Assembly: GCA_016185185.1 (NCBI GenBank)
Contig: JACPOD010000012.1
Span: 1 to 64,000, forward strand
Direction of reading: 5' to 3'
DNA: 64,000 bases
From: Sphingobacteriales bacterium
Lineage (GTDB): Bacteria > Bacteroidota > Bacteroidia > Chitinophagales > Chitinophagaceae
The position numbers and the translations under genes were made by a program. Shown in pieces: positions 35,791-44,155 of this stretch; the first letter of the stretch is position 1; every line of letters begins with the position of its first letter. Under the pieces are notes generated by a model. It saw only the letters and a list, made by a program, of their open reading frames with translations, was not told where the DNA came from and made no database searches.

Positions 35791-37206
35791 TCAGAGGTTT
35801 CGTTTTTTCATTTCTTCCACCGCATGATTCACTGCTCTTGCTGTGAAAGCCATGTATAAAATAGATGGGCTTTGACTTCCGGTGCTGGTCATACAAGCTC
35901 CATCGGTTACAAATACATTTTTACAATGATGCAGCTGATTGAATTCATTGAGTATGGAATTTTTCGGGTCTTTTCCCATTCTTACTCCACCCATTTCATG
36001 TATATCCAATCCCGGTGCCTGGTGACTATCATAAGTGCTGATGTTTTTTACTCCGGCTGCTTCCAGCATGGCTTGCCCCTGTTCTAAAAAATCTTTTACC
36101 ATTTTATCATCATTCTCATCATAACCAACAGAAGTAATTAATAATGGAATGCCCCATTGATCTTTTTTATCGGTACTTAAACGAACATGATTTGTTTCTT
36201 TGGCAATTGTTTCACCCTGCATGTACATATAGGCTGCCCACGGACCTGCTTCACTTAATGCTTCTTTAAATTCAGCACCCACTACTTCTTTGGTGGCGGC
36301 ATCACTGTATCTTGAACGACTGGCACCTGAATAGATAACATAACCCCCAAAGAAATCAGTATCTCTTTTTTCTACATTAACAACTGAGAATGGACGAATA
36401 GTTAAGTTGCCTGTTTTGTTAGCCCATGGCAACGTGCAGCTCACCGAACTGAAATAACCTCCCAGGGGACAGCCACGCATACAGGCATTTCTATTTAAAC
36501 ATTGAATTCGTCCCTGTTCTTTATGTATTGGTTGCGGTTCAGTAATATGTGCCCATCTGCCGGAAACATAATGACGGTTGAATTTTTCTTTAATTACTTT
36601 TTGCAGATGTTGCTCCACCATGTTCAATTCATACGCCGGAAGAAATTCACCATCGGGCATGGAAGGAATACCTTCTTTGTTGCCACAAACACCAATAAAT
36701 TTTTCAACATGGCTGTACCAGTCTTTAATATCATCATAACCAATAGGGAAGGACATACCATAACCATAACGTTCCGGTGCTGTAAAATCAAAAGGACTCC
36801 ACCTGGCACAGGCACGACCCCACGTAAGGGATTTGCCGCCCACCTGGTAACCACGAACCCATTCAAATGGTTTTTCCTGTACATAGGGATGTTCGGCATC
36901 TTTTACAAAGAAATGCTGCGTGGCTTCATCATAACCTGCTGCACGACTGATGAAAGGATTATTCTTTCTCGTATCCTGTGTTATATCACCACGGTGCGGT
37001 AACTCCCAGCGGGAAAGATTAGCGGTAGGATAATCTTTGATGTGCTCCACATTTCTTCCTCTTTCCAATACTAATGTCTTCAATCCTTTTTCACATAATT
37101 CTTTGGCAGCCCAACCGCCACTGATACCACTGCCGACAACAATAGCATCATAAGTGTTTTGCTCAACTCCTTTTGTATTTATATAAACACTGGTACTGTC
37201 TGGCAT
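35791..37206 (-). CDS. GMC family FAD-dependent oxidoreductase, apparently missing an internal segment
   Basis: 471 residues: FAD dinucleotide fold (VVGSGISGGWAAKELCEKG, residues 23-42; LERGR), WVRGYQVGGKSLTWGRACARW, the Cys cluster NRNACMRGCPLGGYFSS, and the C-terminal GMC_oxred_C region with DIHEMGGVRMG and GACMTSTGSQSPSILYMAFTARAV. Related sugar dehydrogenases in this phylum are about 560-570 residues. Here RPFSVVN (about 277) runs straight into FFGGYVIYSGASRS (about 285), so about 90-100 residues of the middle region are absent, although the frame stays open. Relatives oxidise sugars such as gluconate or 3-position hydroxyls with a cytochrome or quinone acceptor. Activity of this version is doubtful. 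Confidence 0.88.
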   Translation of the reverse strand: MPDSTSVYINTKGVEQNTYDAIVVGSGISGGWAAKELCEKGLKTLVLERGRNVEHIKDYPTANLSRWELPHRGDITQDTRKNNPFISRAAGYDEATQHFFVKDAEHPYVQEKPFEWVRGYQVGGKSLTWGRACARWSPFDFTAPERYGYGMSFPIGYDDIKDWYSHVEKFIGVCGNKEGIPSMPDGEFLPAYELNMVEQHLQKVIKEKFNRHYVSGRWAHITEPQPIHKEQGRIQCLNRNACMRGCPLGGYFSSVSCTLPWANKTGNLTIRPFSVVNVEKRDTDFFGGYVIYSGASRSRYSDAATKEVVGAEFKEALSEAGPWAAYMYMQGETIAKETNHVRLSTDKKDQWGIPLLITSVGYDENDDKMVKDFLEQGQAMLEAAGVKNISTYDSHQAPGLDIHEMGGVRMGKDPKNSILNEFNQLHHCKNVFVTDGACMTSTGSQSPSILYMAFTARAVNHAVEEMKKRNL

Positions 37207-37266
37207 TTTTATTACTGATTATTCATTATTAATTATTTTACTACTCATTCGAAGTAGTTGAATTAA

Positions 37267-37346
37267 GTTGTCAGGCTGAGCCTGTCGAAGCCTTGATGAG
37301 TTAAGTACAAATGCTGGGCTATCCTTTGGCAAGCTCAGGATGACAG
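37267..37346. repeat. Inverted pair of short intergenic repeats
   Basis: GTTGTCAGGCTGAGCCTGTCGAAG at 37267-37290 matches, in reverse, the arm TTTGGCAAGCTCAGGATGACAG at 37325-37346. These are versions of the widespread bacterial intergenic repeat around GTCATCCTGAGC. Together they can form a long imperfect hairpin in the gap between the GMC gene and the deaminase gene, where it may act as a terminator or RNA-stability element. Confidence 0.7.
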
Positions 37347-37394
37347 CATCGTTGGTCTTAACTAAACGACATTGATTAATCATTATTTATCCTC

Positions 37395-38807
37395 TTATTT
37401 TTTATAGCTTTCACCATGTTTTAAAACTTTGTACGGCTGATTAATTTTTTCAGCTTCAATTACAAACTCATTTACATCAGCTGTATTGAAAGTGAATAAA
37501 TCATAATGACAGGGAATAACACATTTGGCATTGATGGCTTTTCCTAATTCGGCTGCTTCTCTACAATCCAGGTTACCGGCTACTTTTCTTTCTGGTTTAT
37601 TGCCGTTGATGGGAAGTATAGCCAAATCCACGGCAAAAAGTCTCAGCATTTCCACCATTCCATCAAACCATAAAGTATCACCGCTGTGATAAATTTTATA
37701 CGGGCCAAACTCAATTACATAGCCCATGCATTTGCAATTGCCTCTCTCATCTCTTTCAATTTCATTGTGCTTTGCAGGAATGCCATGAAAGACAAATCCA
37801 TCTATCGAAATACTTTGCCCGTCATTTAAACCTATCGGAAAATCAACGGCACATTTTATTCGTTCTGCTACAAAATTTCTGTTCGCTTCCGGTATGATGA
37901 ATTTAATGCCGGGATTATTTTCTATAACCGGTATTAACGTTGCTGCATCCAAATGATCGGTATGATTATGACTGGAGCTGACAATTGAAATGTTATTCAG
38001 CAATTCAGGTTTTATCACCAGCTCACTCATTCTTGTATGCGGCTTATCGGTATGCAGGTATTTTTTTGAAAGTGAATCTGATAAATATGGATCAACTAAT
38101 ACTCTTTTCCCTTTCCATTGTAATAAATAACCACTCTGACCTAACCACCACAAATGAAAATGTTTTTCATCAGTGAGACAGGCATCTATCCCCTTTAATA
38201 ACTCAGCATCTTTTTTTATAGCTTTTATCAATTCCATTTTTGCTTTCAATACCTGTGCCAGTCCGAGTGTAATGCCTTTGCTGATGGGAGTGGGCTCCTT
38301 AAAATAATGCTGACCGGATGCTAATGTACTTTCATGCAAATCCTGTTCATGTGCTTTTAAGGTAACATCCACGCCGGGTTCATTAAAACCAATATGTCCA
38401 TTAATGCCGATGCCCACTACCATACAATCAACACCACCCTTGCTGTCAATCACATTATCCATCTTAATACACTCAGCTTTTATATCCGTATTCATACCGT
38501 CAAAAATGTGAATTTGTGAAGATTGAATGTCTAATGGATTAAAAACCTGCTGATGCAATAAATAATGACAAGTGCCATATTTTTCTTTCGGTACACCAAT
38601 CCATTCATCTAGCCCAATGGAAAAACATTTACTGAAATCAATATTGGAAGTTTTAGCTTTTTCAATCAATATTTCATAGGTGCGAACAGGTGTGTTACCA
38701 GTTGCAAAACATAATAATGCATCCGGTTTGTTTTTTACTGTTTCAATAATGATATCTGCTGCTGCGGCAGACATGCTGTTATAATCTTCAAAAATCTTTA
38801 CTGTCAT
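37395..38807 (-). CDS. Glucosamine-6-phosphate deaminase fused to metallo-beta-lactamase-fold hydrolase
   Basis: 471 residues from ATG 38807 (MTVKIFEDYNSMSAAAADII), which lies just after the MetE-like stop; a longer frame would overlap that gene. Residues 1-190 match NagB-type deaminase/isomerase (LLCFATGNTPVRTYEIL, SIGLDEWIG, GIGINGHIGFNEPG), but its last 50-60 residues are missing. Residue 191 is a Met that begins what looks like a separate protein: MELIKAIKKDAELLKGI, HLWWLGQSGYLLQWKGKRVLVDPYLSD, SSSHNHTDHLD (metal ligands), YHSGDT, and CHYD. The two halves were probably adjacent genes joined by an in-frame deletion near 38237. The deaminase would convert GlcN-6-P to Fru-6-P and ammonia; the hydrolase substrate is unknown. 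Confidence 0.85.
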   Translation of the reverse strand: MTVKIFEDYNSMSAAAADIIIETVKNKPDALLCFATGNTPVRTYEILIEKAKTSNIDFSKCFSIGLDEWIGVPKEKYGTCHYLLHQQVFNPLDIQSSQIHIFDGMNTDIKAECIKMDNVIDSKGGVDCMVVGIGINGHIGFNEPGVDVTLKAHEQDLHESTLASGQHYFKEPTPISKGITLGLAQVLKAKMELIKAIKKDAELLKGIDACLTDEKHFHLWWLGQSGYLLQWKGKRVLVDPYLSDSLSKKYLHTDKPHTRMSELVIKPELLNNISIVSSSHNHTDHLDAATLIPVIENNPGIKFIIPEANRNFVAERIKCAVDFPIGLNDGQSISIDGFVFHGIPAKHNEIERDERGNCKCMGYVIEFGPYKIYHSGDTLWFDGMVEMLRLFAVDLAILPINGNKPERKVAGNLDCREAAELGKAINAKCVIPCHYDLFTFNTADVNEFVIEAEKINQPYKVLKHGESYKK

Positions 38808-38809
38808 CT

Positions 38810-39838
38810 TTATAATTTTTCTCTTACTTGTTTCGCTCCTTTTACCATGTTGATCAATTTCTGTCTTGATGCCCATCTTGCCGTTTGACTTAATCCGCAA
38901 TCAGGAGCAACAGAAAGTTTATCGGCAGGAACATATTTCAAACATTTATTAATTCTTTCCACCACATCATTTACCGATTCGATATAATAATTCTTCACAT
39001 CAATAATTCCTACGGCTACATGCATCTTTTCAGCAAATGGTGCCAGCAATTCTATTTCAGCAAACTCACGGTTGGCCATTTCAATATGAATTTCGTCCAC
39101 CGTCATATCAAGAAAATCGGGTAACATGGGTTTAATACTTCTGTAACCAACCGGTCTTCCTTTAAAATTGCCAAAACATAAATGAGTGCTGAGATTGCAT
39201 TTGCCAACAACAGGTTTTACGGTGCGGTTGAAAATATCAACAAAGCGTTTAGTGTCTTCTTTGTAAGCATAACAACTCATGGATGGTTCATCAACGGTTA
39301 TCTCAGTGCAGCCAGCATCTACTAAAGCTTTTAATTCATTACTGATGATGGGCAGTAATGCTTCTGTTATTTCAAATCGGTCTTTGTATTGTTTATTAGG
39401 TAATAATCTTCCACTTAAAGTGTATGGGCCGGGTACACTTGCTTTTAATGTTGGTCCGGCGGGTGCTAATTTTTTCAAGCGCTGAAATTCTTTTACGGCT
39501 CCTAATCCGTTGGGAGCAACCAGTTCTCCTATGATATTATTTTTACCACGTTGGTCATGTGCAGGCGGACCAAACTTCCTGGTTTCGGTTTCATTATTCT
39601 CAATGCCTTTAATAAATCCGTAAAAAGATAAATTAAAATCCAGCCTTGTTTGTTCACCATCAGTAATAACATCTAACCCCGCATTTACCTGATCATGAAT
39701 CGCTGCGATCACCGCATCTTCAATCATCTCGTCAATATCAGCTGCACCAAATTTGTTTAAGTTTTGTGAGGCAAACTCCAGCCAGCCGGGAAAGGGGTAA
39801 CTGCCTACTACTGTTGTTCTGATTGGAATGTGATTCAT
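38810..39838 (-). CDS. MetE-like cobalamin-independent methyltransferase, catalytic domain only
   Basis: 342 residues resembling the C-terminal zinc domain of methionine synthase MetE: start TTVVGSYPFPGWL, DGEQTRLDFN, TEITVDEPSMS, LSTHLCFGNF (His/Cys zinc ligands), IHIEMANREFAEIELL and APDCGLSQTARW (second Cys ligand). The N-terminal MetE half that binds polyglutamyl folate is absent, as in a family of standalone enzymes with unknown methyl donors. It sits in an amino-sugar block, 2 bases before the deaminase start, which is odd for a methionine enzyme. Confidence 0.88.
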   Translation of the reverse strand: MNHIPIRTTVVGSYPFPGWLEFASQNLNKFGAADIDEMIEDAVIAAIHDQVNAGLDVITDGEQTRLDFNLSFYGFIKGIENNETETRKFGPPAHDQRGKNNIIGELVAPNGLGAVKEFQRLKKLAPAGPTLKASVPGPYTLSGRLLPNKQYKDRFEITEALLPIISNELKALVDAGCTEITVDEPSMSCYAYKEDTKRFVDIFNRTVKPVVGKCNLSTHLCFGNFKGRPVGYRSIKPMLPDFLDMTVDEIHIEMANREFAEIELLAPFAEKMHVAVGIIDVKNYYIESVNDVVERINKCLKYVPADKLSVAPDCGLSQTARWASRQKLINMVKGAKQVREKL

Positions 39839-39933
39839 ATTTTATTAATTAATATCGAATATTGAACAGGGAATAACGAATGATGAATGTTAATTCAATT
39901 CAATTATTATTTCGGTGTTCGATATTCATTGTT

Positions 39934-39968
39934 CATTATTCATTATTCATTATTCGTTATTCATTATT
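39934..39968 (+). repeat. Tandem heptanucleotide repeat (CATTATT x5)
   Basis: Five consecutive 7-base units CATTATT, the fourth being CGTTATT, lie in the short gap between the SIS-domain gene and the MetE-like gene, touching the SIS stop codon. Related AATAATGAATA-type sequence recurs in neighbouring gaps (around 37215 and 41640). Confidence 0.75.
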
Positions 39969-40746
39969 ATTTCCCGGCATTCTTATACAACTCCGCCATA
40001 CGATGTGCATGTTCATCATAAGCCGCTTCAAACAGTGCCGTTGCTTTTTCAGAACCAACAATGCAGGAGGCTGTCAAGACTTTTGGCGGCTGACCTGCGG
40101 CTGTCAACAAGTTTGCTAACTCTGCTTTAATGCAATTAATAATTATTGCTCCGCCAACAGTTGAACCCGGTGATACTGGTGTTTCCATTCCATCAATCAT
40201 AATCATCGAATCGCCGGCAGGGGCACCGCTATCAATTACTAAATCTGCAAAATCACTTAGCTTCTTTCCATCTTTTCTTTTACTGGTGCTTTTATCAGAG
40301 TGTTCTTTAGTAATGATGGCAACGACTTTTATTTTCTTTTGCTGAAAAAGTTCAGCCATTTCAACAGGAACGATATTACATCCGCTGGAAGAAATTACTA
40401 AGGCACAATCTTCTTCACTCAGCCCAAAGTTTCTTAAAATTCTTTCTGCGAAGCCTGAGATGTTTTCTAAGAACATCGCCTGTCTTTGTCCGTTAGCGCC
40501 AACTACATTGTTATGATTGGTTAATGACAATTCTACGATTGGATTAAACCCAGGGAATGAACCATATCTCGGCCACATCTCTTCCACCATAATACGGCTA
40601 TGACCTGAACCAAAACAATGCACCACTCTTCCTTTTAAAATACTTTGAGCAAACCAATTGGCTGCCTGCTGAATTTTATCTTCCTGTCCTTTTACTGTTT
40701 CAATAATGGCTGCACATTTCTGTAAATATGTTTCTGTCAAACTCAT
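39967..40746 (-). CDS. SIS-domain sugar-phosphate-binding protein
   Basis: 259 residues, a single SIS (sugar isomerase) domain: FGSGHSRIMVEEMWPRYGSFPG, ALVISSSGCNIVPVEMAELFQQ (phosphosugar-binding loop) and VDSGAPAGD-like sequence VIDSGAPAGDSM. It resembles the uncharacterised SIS family sometimes found with PTS or GlcNAc genes, where it acts as isomerase, deaminase or regulator. The start lies 3 bases after the ROK kinase stop, so the order of expression is ROK, SIS, MetE-like, deaminase. Confidence 0.87.
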   Translation of the reverse strand: MSLTETYLQKCAAIIETVKGQEDKIQQAANWFAQSILKGRVVHCFGSGHSRIMVEEMWPRYGSFPGFNPIVELSLTNHNNVVGANGQRQAMFLENISGFAERILRNFGLSEEDCALVISSSGCNIVPVEMAELFQQKKIKVVAIITKEHSDKSTSKRKDGKKLSDFADLVIDSGAPAGDSMIMIDGMETPVSPGSTVGGAIIINCIKAELANLLTAAGQPPKVLTASCIVGSEKATALFEAAYDEHAHRMAELYKNAGK

Positions 40747-40749
40747 AGT

Positions 40750-41640
40750 TTATATTTTTTCAATGGCAAAACAGGCAGCACCAACCGCTCCTGCCATATC
40801 GCCCTGCATTGCTTTTACAATTTCTACTTTATTACCACCGGCTCTCCATTCATATTGTACTATAAATTCTCTTAATGGTTCAAATAAATCTTTGCCTGCT
40901 TCAGTTATCCCGCCACCTAACACTATAATTTCCGGCGAGAGGATATTGGTGACAGATGCCAAGCCAATGGCCAATTGCTTTACTGATTTTAACCAAACAG
41001 TTTTTGCAAACTCATCACCAGTACGATAAGCTTCCAGTAATTCATGCGTGGATTTGAATTTTCCCCTGCTTCTTTTTTCAATAGTGCAATTGCCAATACA
41101 TTCTTCCAAACTGCCCGGCATGCCTGTTACATCGCAATCGCCTTCATCATTAATGACCATATGGCCAATGTGGCCTGCTTTACTGAATGAACCCTGGTAA
41201 GGTTTGCCATCAATTAAAATAGCGCCGCCTACTCCGGTTCCCAGTGTTAGCATAACTACATTTTTTTTATTGATTGCTGCACCAAACTTTAGTTCAGCCA
41301 TTAATGCTGCCACTGCATCATTTAAAACATAAGTTGGTTGTTTTAAGTAATCCCTCCAGTAAAAGCTTTCCAACCCTTCCATTCTTCCCGGCATAAAAGC
41401 GATGGCAGTATTTTCTTCATTGGGTAAACCCGGAGCAGAGATGCCAACAATACAATTCGTAGCTTTTATTTTTTCCAAAAGATCATTCACCACATCGGCA
41501 ACAGCCTGTTTCCATACTGCGCCTTCACCATCATTAGTGGGATGGTACAGTTGATGTAATACTTCATAAGCACTGTTGATAGCAACAGCTTTTATCCTTG
41601 TTCCGCCTAAATCAATTCCTATGGTTATTTGATTATTCAA
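40750..41640 (-). CDS. ROK family sugar kinase
   Basis: 296 residues starting at TTG 41640; there is no usable ATG because a stop lies just upstream and IGIDLGGTRIKAV must be retained. ROK/ASKHA motifs: phosphate-1 DLGGT, VLNDAVAALMAE with the catalytic Asp, LGTGVGGAILIDG, and VLGGGI. The usual CXCGXXGCXE zinc motif is degenerate here (GDCDVTGMPGSLEECIG). Candidate substrates are glucose, GlcNAc or ManNAc; the adjacent deaminase and SIS gene favour an amino sugar. It opens the amino-sugar block on the minus strand. Confidence 0.88.
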   Translation of the reverse strand: MNNQITIGIDLGGTRIKAVAINSAYEVLHQLYHPTNDGEGAVWKQAVADVVNDLLEKIKATNCIVGISAPGLPNEENTAIAFMPGRMEGLESFYWRDYLKQPTYVLNDAVAALMAELKFGAAINKKNVVMLTLGTGVGGAILIDGKPYQGSFSKAGHIGHMVINDEGDCDVTGMPGSLEECIGNCTIEKRSRGKFKSTHELLEAYRTGDEFAKTVWLKSVKQLAIGLASVTNILSPEIIVLGGGITEAGKDLFEPLREFIVQYEWRAGGNKVEIVKAMQGDMAGAVGAACFAIEKI

Positions 41641-41743
41641 TTATTGATTAATTCCCTTATTTAATTTTCTCATTCCTTATTTCACGTTTCTTATTCTTTA
41701 TTTCTTTTTTCAAATAAATGTTTTCAATACCGTTCAGACCGGT

Positions 41744-42523
41744 TTAGCCTTGGCCTTCGCTCACACTCCATCCTCCATCCACGGCTATCATTTGCCCGGT
41801 AGTATATTTTGACTGATCACTCATGAAATGAACTGCCAGTCCATCCACATCTTCCGGCTTTCCAATTCTTCTTCCGTCTAATGGCTGTTTGGTTTTTAAA
41901 TAGTTTATTATTGATTCATCTTTCGCTGCTCTTTGTGCCATTGGCGTTTCTATTACTGCTGGTGCAATTACATTGACACGAATATTATGTGCAGCATAAT
42001 AAGCTGCCAATGATTTTGAAAAACCAATGATGGCTGATTTAGCAGCTGCGTATGTATGTGTGGAGAAATGAGCAGGAGCAGGGGAGAAGCCCAGCACCGA
42101 GCCCATATTTAAAATAGTGCCGCCTTTATTCAATTCCAAAAACTTTCTTATAGCAGCCCGGTTACTCAGCATAAGTGAAGTAAGATTTAATTCCAATGTT
42201 TTATTCCATCCATCCAATGTTAGTTCATGTAATGGACCATCACCTAATTTTCTGCCACTGCCGCCGGCTACATGATATAATCCATCAAATCCGCCAAACT
42301 TATTTATACATTGTTCAATGGCATTTTCAGCAACGCCTTCTGTTGACGCATCACCGGTTAAGGCTATGGCTTTATTGCCTAATTGATTTTGTGCTTCCTC
42401 CACACTTTCCTGTTTTCTTCCAACCACTATTACATTAGCTCCATTAGTGATGAATGCTTTGGCGGCCGATAATCCCAGTCCGGTAGTACCACCAATGATG
42501 ACTATGTTTTTTTTATCAAGCAT
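41744..42523 (-). CDS. Short-chain dehydrogenase/reductase (SDR)
   Basis: 259 residues from ATG 42523; the TTG just upstream is less likely. Classical SDR: IIGGTTGLGLSAAKAF (cofactor-binding TGxxxGxG variant), ILNMGSVLGFSP (catalytic Ser) and YAAAKSAIIGFSKSLA (Tyr/Lys), then NVIAPAVIETPMAQ and GQMIAVDGGWSV. It reduces or oxidises a small alcohol or sugar in the cytoplasm. It overlaps the SRPBCC stop as TGATG, so it belongs to the Gfo/Idh-SRPBCC-SDR operon. Confidence 0.9.
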   Translation of the reverse strand: MLDKKNIVIIGGTTGLGLSAAKAFITNGANVIVVGRKQESVEEAQNQLGNKAIALTGDASTEGVAENAIEQCINKFGGFDGLYHVAGGSGRKLGDGPLHELTLDGWNKTLELNLTSLMLSNRAAIRKFLELNKGGTILNMGSVLGFSPAPAHFSTHTYAAAKSAIIGFSKSLAAYYAAHNIRVNVIAPAVIETPMAQRAAKDESIINYLKTKQPLDGRRIGKPEDVDGLAVHFMSDQSKYTTGQMIAVDGGWSVSEGQG

Positions 42524-42957
42524 CAATGTATTTTAATTTTTTCTAAGGCAGCTTCAAGCCTGTTTAAGTTTTCTTCATTCTTTTCCGGTACGATATTTTT
42601 TAATGCTTCGTATGCTTTATCAGTAGTAAAAACCATTTTCCATACCAATGACGATGAATTGTTATCATTGGACGAGAAAATAAATTCTGCCCTGTATTCC
42701 GGTTTTGAAAGGTGATGCAGCATGATTAATTCATTCTCTTTAATTATTTCAAACATACTTTCATTCTCATAATCTTTTCCATCGGGCCCGTGCATGGTAA
42801 AGCGCCAATGACCACCGTTTCTAAAATCAAATTCGTAAAATGTATTAGTAAAGCCATCTGGCCCCCACCAATTTTTAATATGTTCTGCCTGCGACCAGGC
42901 CTTGAACAAAATTTCACCCGGCACATTAAAACTTCTCTGGTTTATTATTTCATTCAT
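42523..42957 (-). CDS. SRPBCC (AHSA1-like) domain protein
   Basis: 144 residues, a single START/Bet v1-like fold of the AHSA1 family: RSFNVPGEILFKAWSQAEHIKNWWGPDGFTN is the characteristic opening, followed by FDFRNGGHWRFTMHGPDGKDYENE. No signal peptide. The family binds small hydrophobic ligands or aids Hsp90; most members have no known function. It overlaps the Gfo/Idh stop by 4 bases (ATGA) and the SDR start by 1 base, so it is tightly coupled to two sugar oxidoreductases. Confidence 0.88.
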   Translation of the reverse strand: MNEIINQRSFNVPGEILFKAWSQAEHIKNWWGPDGFTNTFYEFDFRNGGHWRFTMHGPDGKDYENESMFEIIKENELIMLHHLSKPEYRAEFIFSSNDNNSSSLVWKMVFTTDKAYEALKNIVPEKNEENLNRLEAALEKIKIH

Positions 42958-44135
42958 CGCTTTTCTATGGAACCAGTTTGTTTATGTTTAACAATTGTTT
43001 TCTTTTCACCGGAAGGCAGAATCTCTTCTTTAATGAGATAATAGTTTTCATCATAACTGGCAAATTCGTGTTGCTGTTTTACTACATTGCTGCCACGCCA
43101 GTCTTCAATGATCACTGGTTCCCATTGTTTGGTTTTGGCTGATTTGTATGCAGCATCCAATATGGCATTGACAATATAACCGTCGTAGAACGTTTCTGCA
43201 GGCTGTGTTCCTTTTTCAATCGAATCAAACATATCGGTGAACATATGATTGTAACCTAACTCATGCACCTCATCACCTACTGGGAATAACCAGCCGCTGC
43301 TGCTTTCTGCTTTCTCAGCCACATAATTCACGCCTTTACCAGTGGAAAACATTTCAAAGCCTGTTCGTAAAAAGTTATTGGCCCAGATGGTTCCTTCTGT
43401 TCCCATCACTTCATCTCTTAAGTCCATACCACCACGGAACGACCAGCTAACTTCAAATTGCCCGATAGCACCATTGGCATATTTCACTAAAGCCACGGCA
43501 TTGTCTTCTGCATCTATGGGATGCATTCTTGTATCGGCCCAGCACATCACTTCCACCGGTCGGATATCTTTTCCAATAAAATTTCTGGATATCTCCACAC
43601 AATGACAACCCAGATCAATCATCGCACCACCACCGGCTTTTTCTTTATCCCAGAACCAATCACTATGCGGACCGGGATGTGTTTCCCTGCTCTTGGCCCA
43701 TATCACTTCACCAATAGAACCACCTTTAATAGCGGCTAATGATTTTAAAAATTTAGGAGTATAACAAAGATCCTCCAGGTAACCACCAGTGATGCCGGCA
43801 GCATCTACTGCCTTCAGCATTTGCAATGCTTCGTGTGTATTACGGCCTAAAGGCTTTGTACAAACAACATGTTTCTTTGCTTCGGCACAGGCTAATACAG
43901 CTTCGAGGTGAACATAATTGGCTGTGCCAATAATTACCAGTTCTACGTCAGGGTGAGAAACGGCTTCTTTTAAATCGGTAGTGTAATGACGAATATTGTA
44001 ATCGGCCGCAAACTGTTTTACTCTTTCTTTGTCTCTTCCGCAAACCATCACAAGTTCATCTTTACGCCGTTGAGCAACTAATGATTCAGCATAGAACCTT
44101 GAAATAAAACCAGTACCTAAAATTGCAAGCTTCAT
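42954..44135 (-). CDS. Gfo/Idh/MocA family NAD(P)-dependent sugar oxidoreductase
   Basis: 393 residues: Rossmann fold LAILGTGFISRFYAESL, VCTKPLGRNTHEALQML with the conserved Lys, and C-terminal sequence GGAMIDLGCHCVEISRNFIG with the expected Asp/His active-site pair. No signal peptide is present, so it is cytoplasmic. The family oxidises or epimerises sugars and inositols, and related proteins take part in 3-keto-glycoside breakdown. It starts the SRPBCC-SDR set and lies 20 bases after the GH31 remnant, so it probably handles a sugar released by that enzyme. Confidence 0.9.
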   Translation of the reverse strand: MKLAILGTGFISRFYAESLVAQRRKDELVMVCGRDKERVKQFAADYNIRHYTTDLKEAVSHPDVELVIIGTANYVHLEAVLACAEAKKHVVCTKPLGRNTHEALQMLKAVDAAGITGGYLEDLCYTPKFLKSLAAIKGGSIGEVIWAKSRETHPGPHSDWFWDKEKAGGGAMIDLGCHCVEISRNFIGKDIRPVEVMCWADTRMHPIDAEDNAVALVKYANGAIGQFEVSWSFRGGMDLRDEVMGTEGTIWANNFLRTGFEMFSTGKGVNYVAEKAESSSGWLFPVGDEVHELGYNHMFTDMFDSIEKGTQPAETFYDGYIVNAILDAAYKSAKTKQWEPVIIEDWRGSNVVKQQHEFASYDENYYLIKEEILPSGEKKTIVKHKQTGSIEKR

Positions 44136-44155
44136 ATATCGTTACGTTTAATTAT

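Noticed and set aside
39934-39968. Short repeated units considered as a CRISPR array
   Set aside because: The units are contiguous 7-mers without spacers, so this is a simple tandem repeat.
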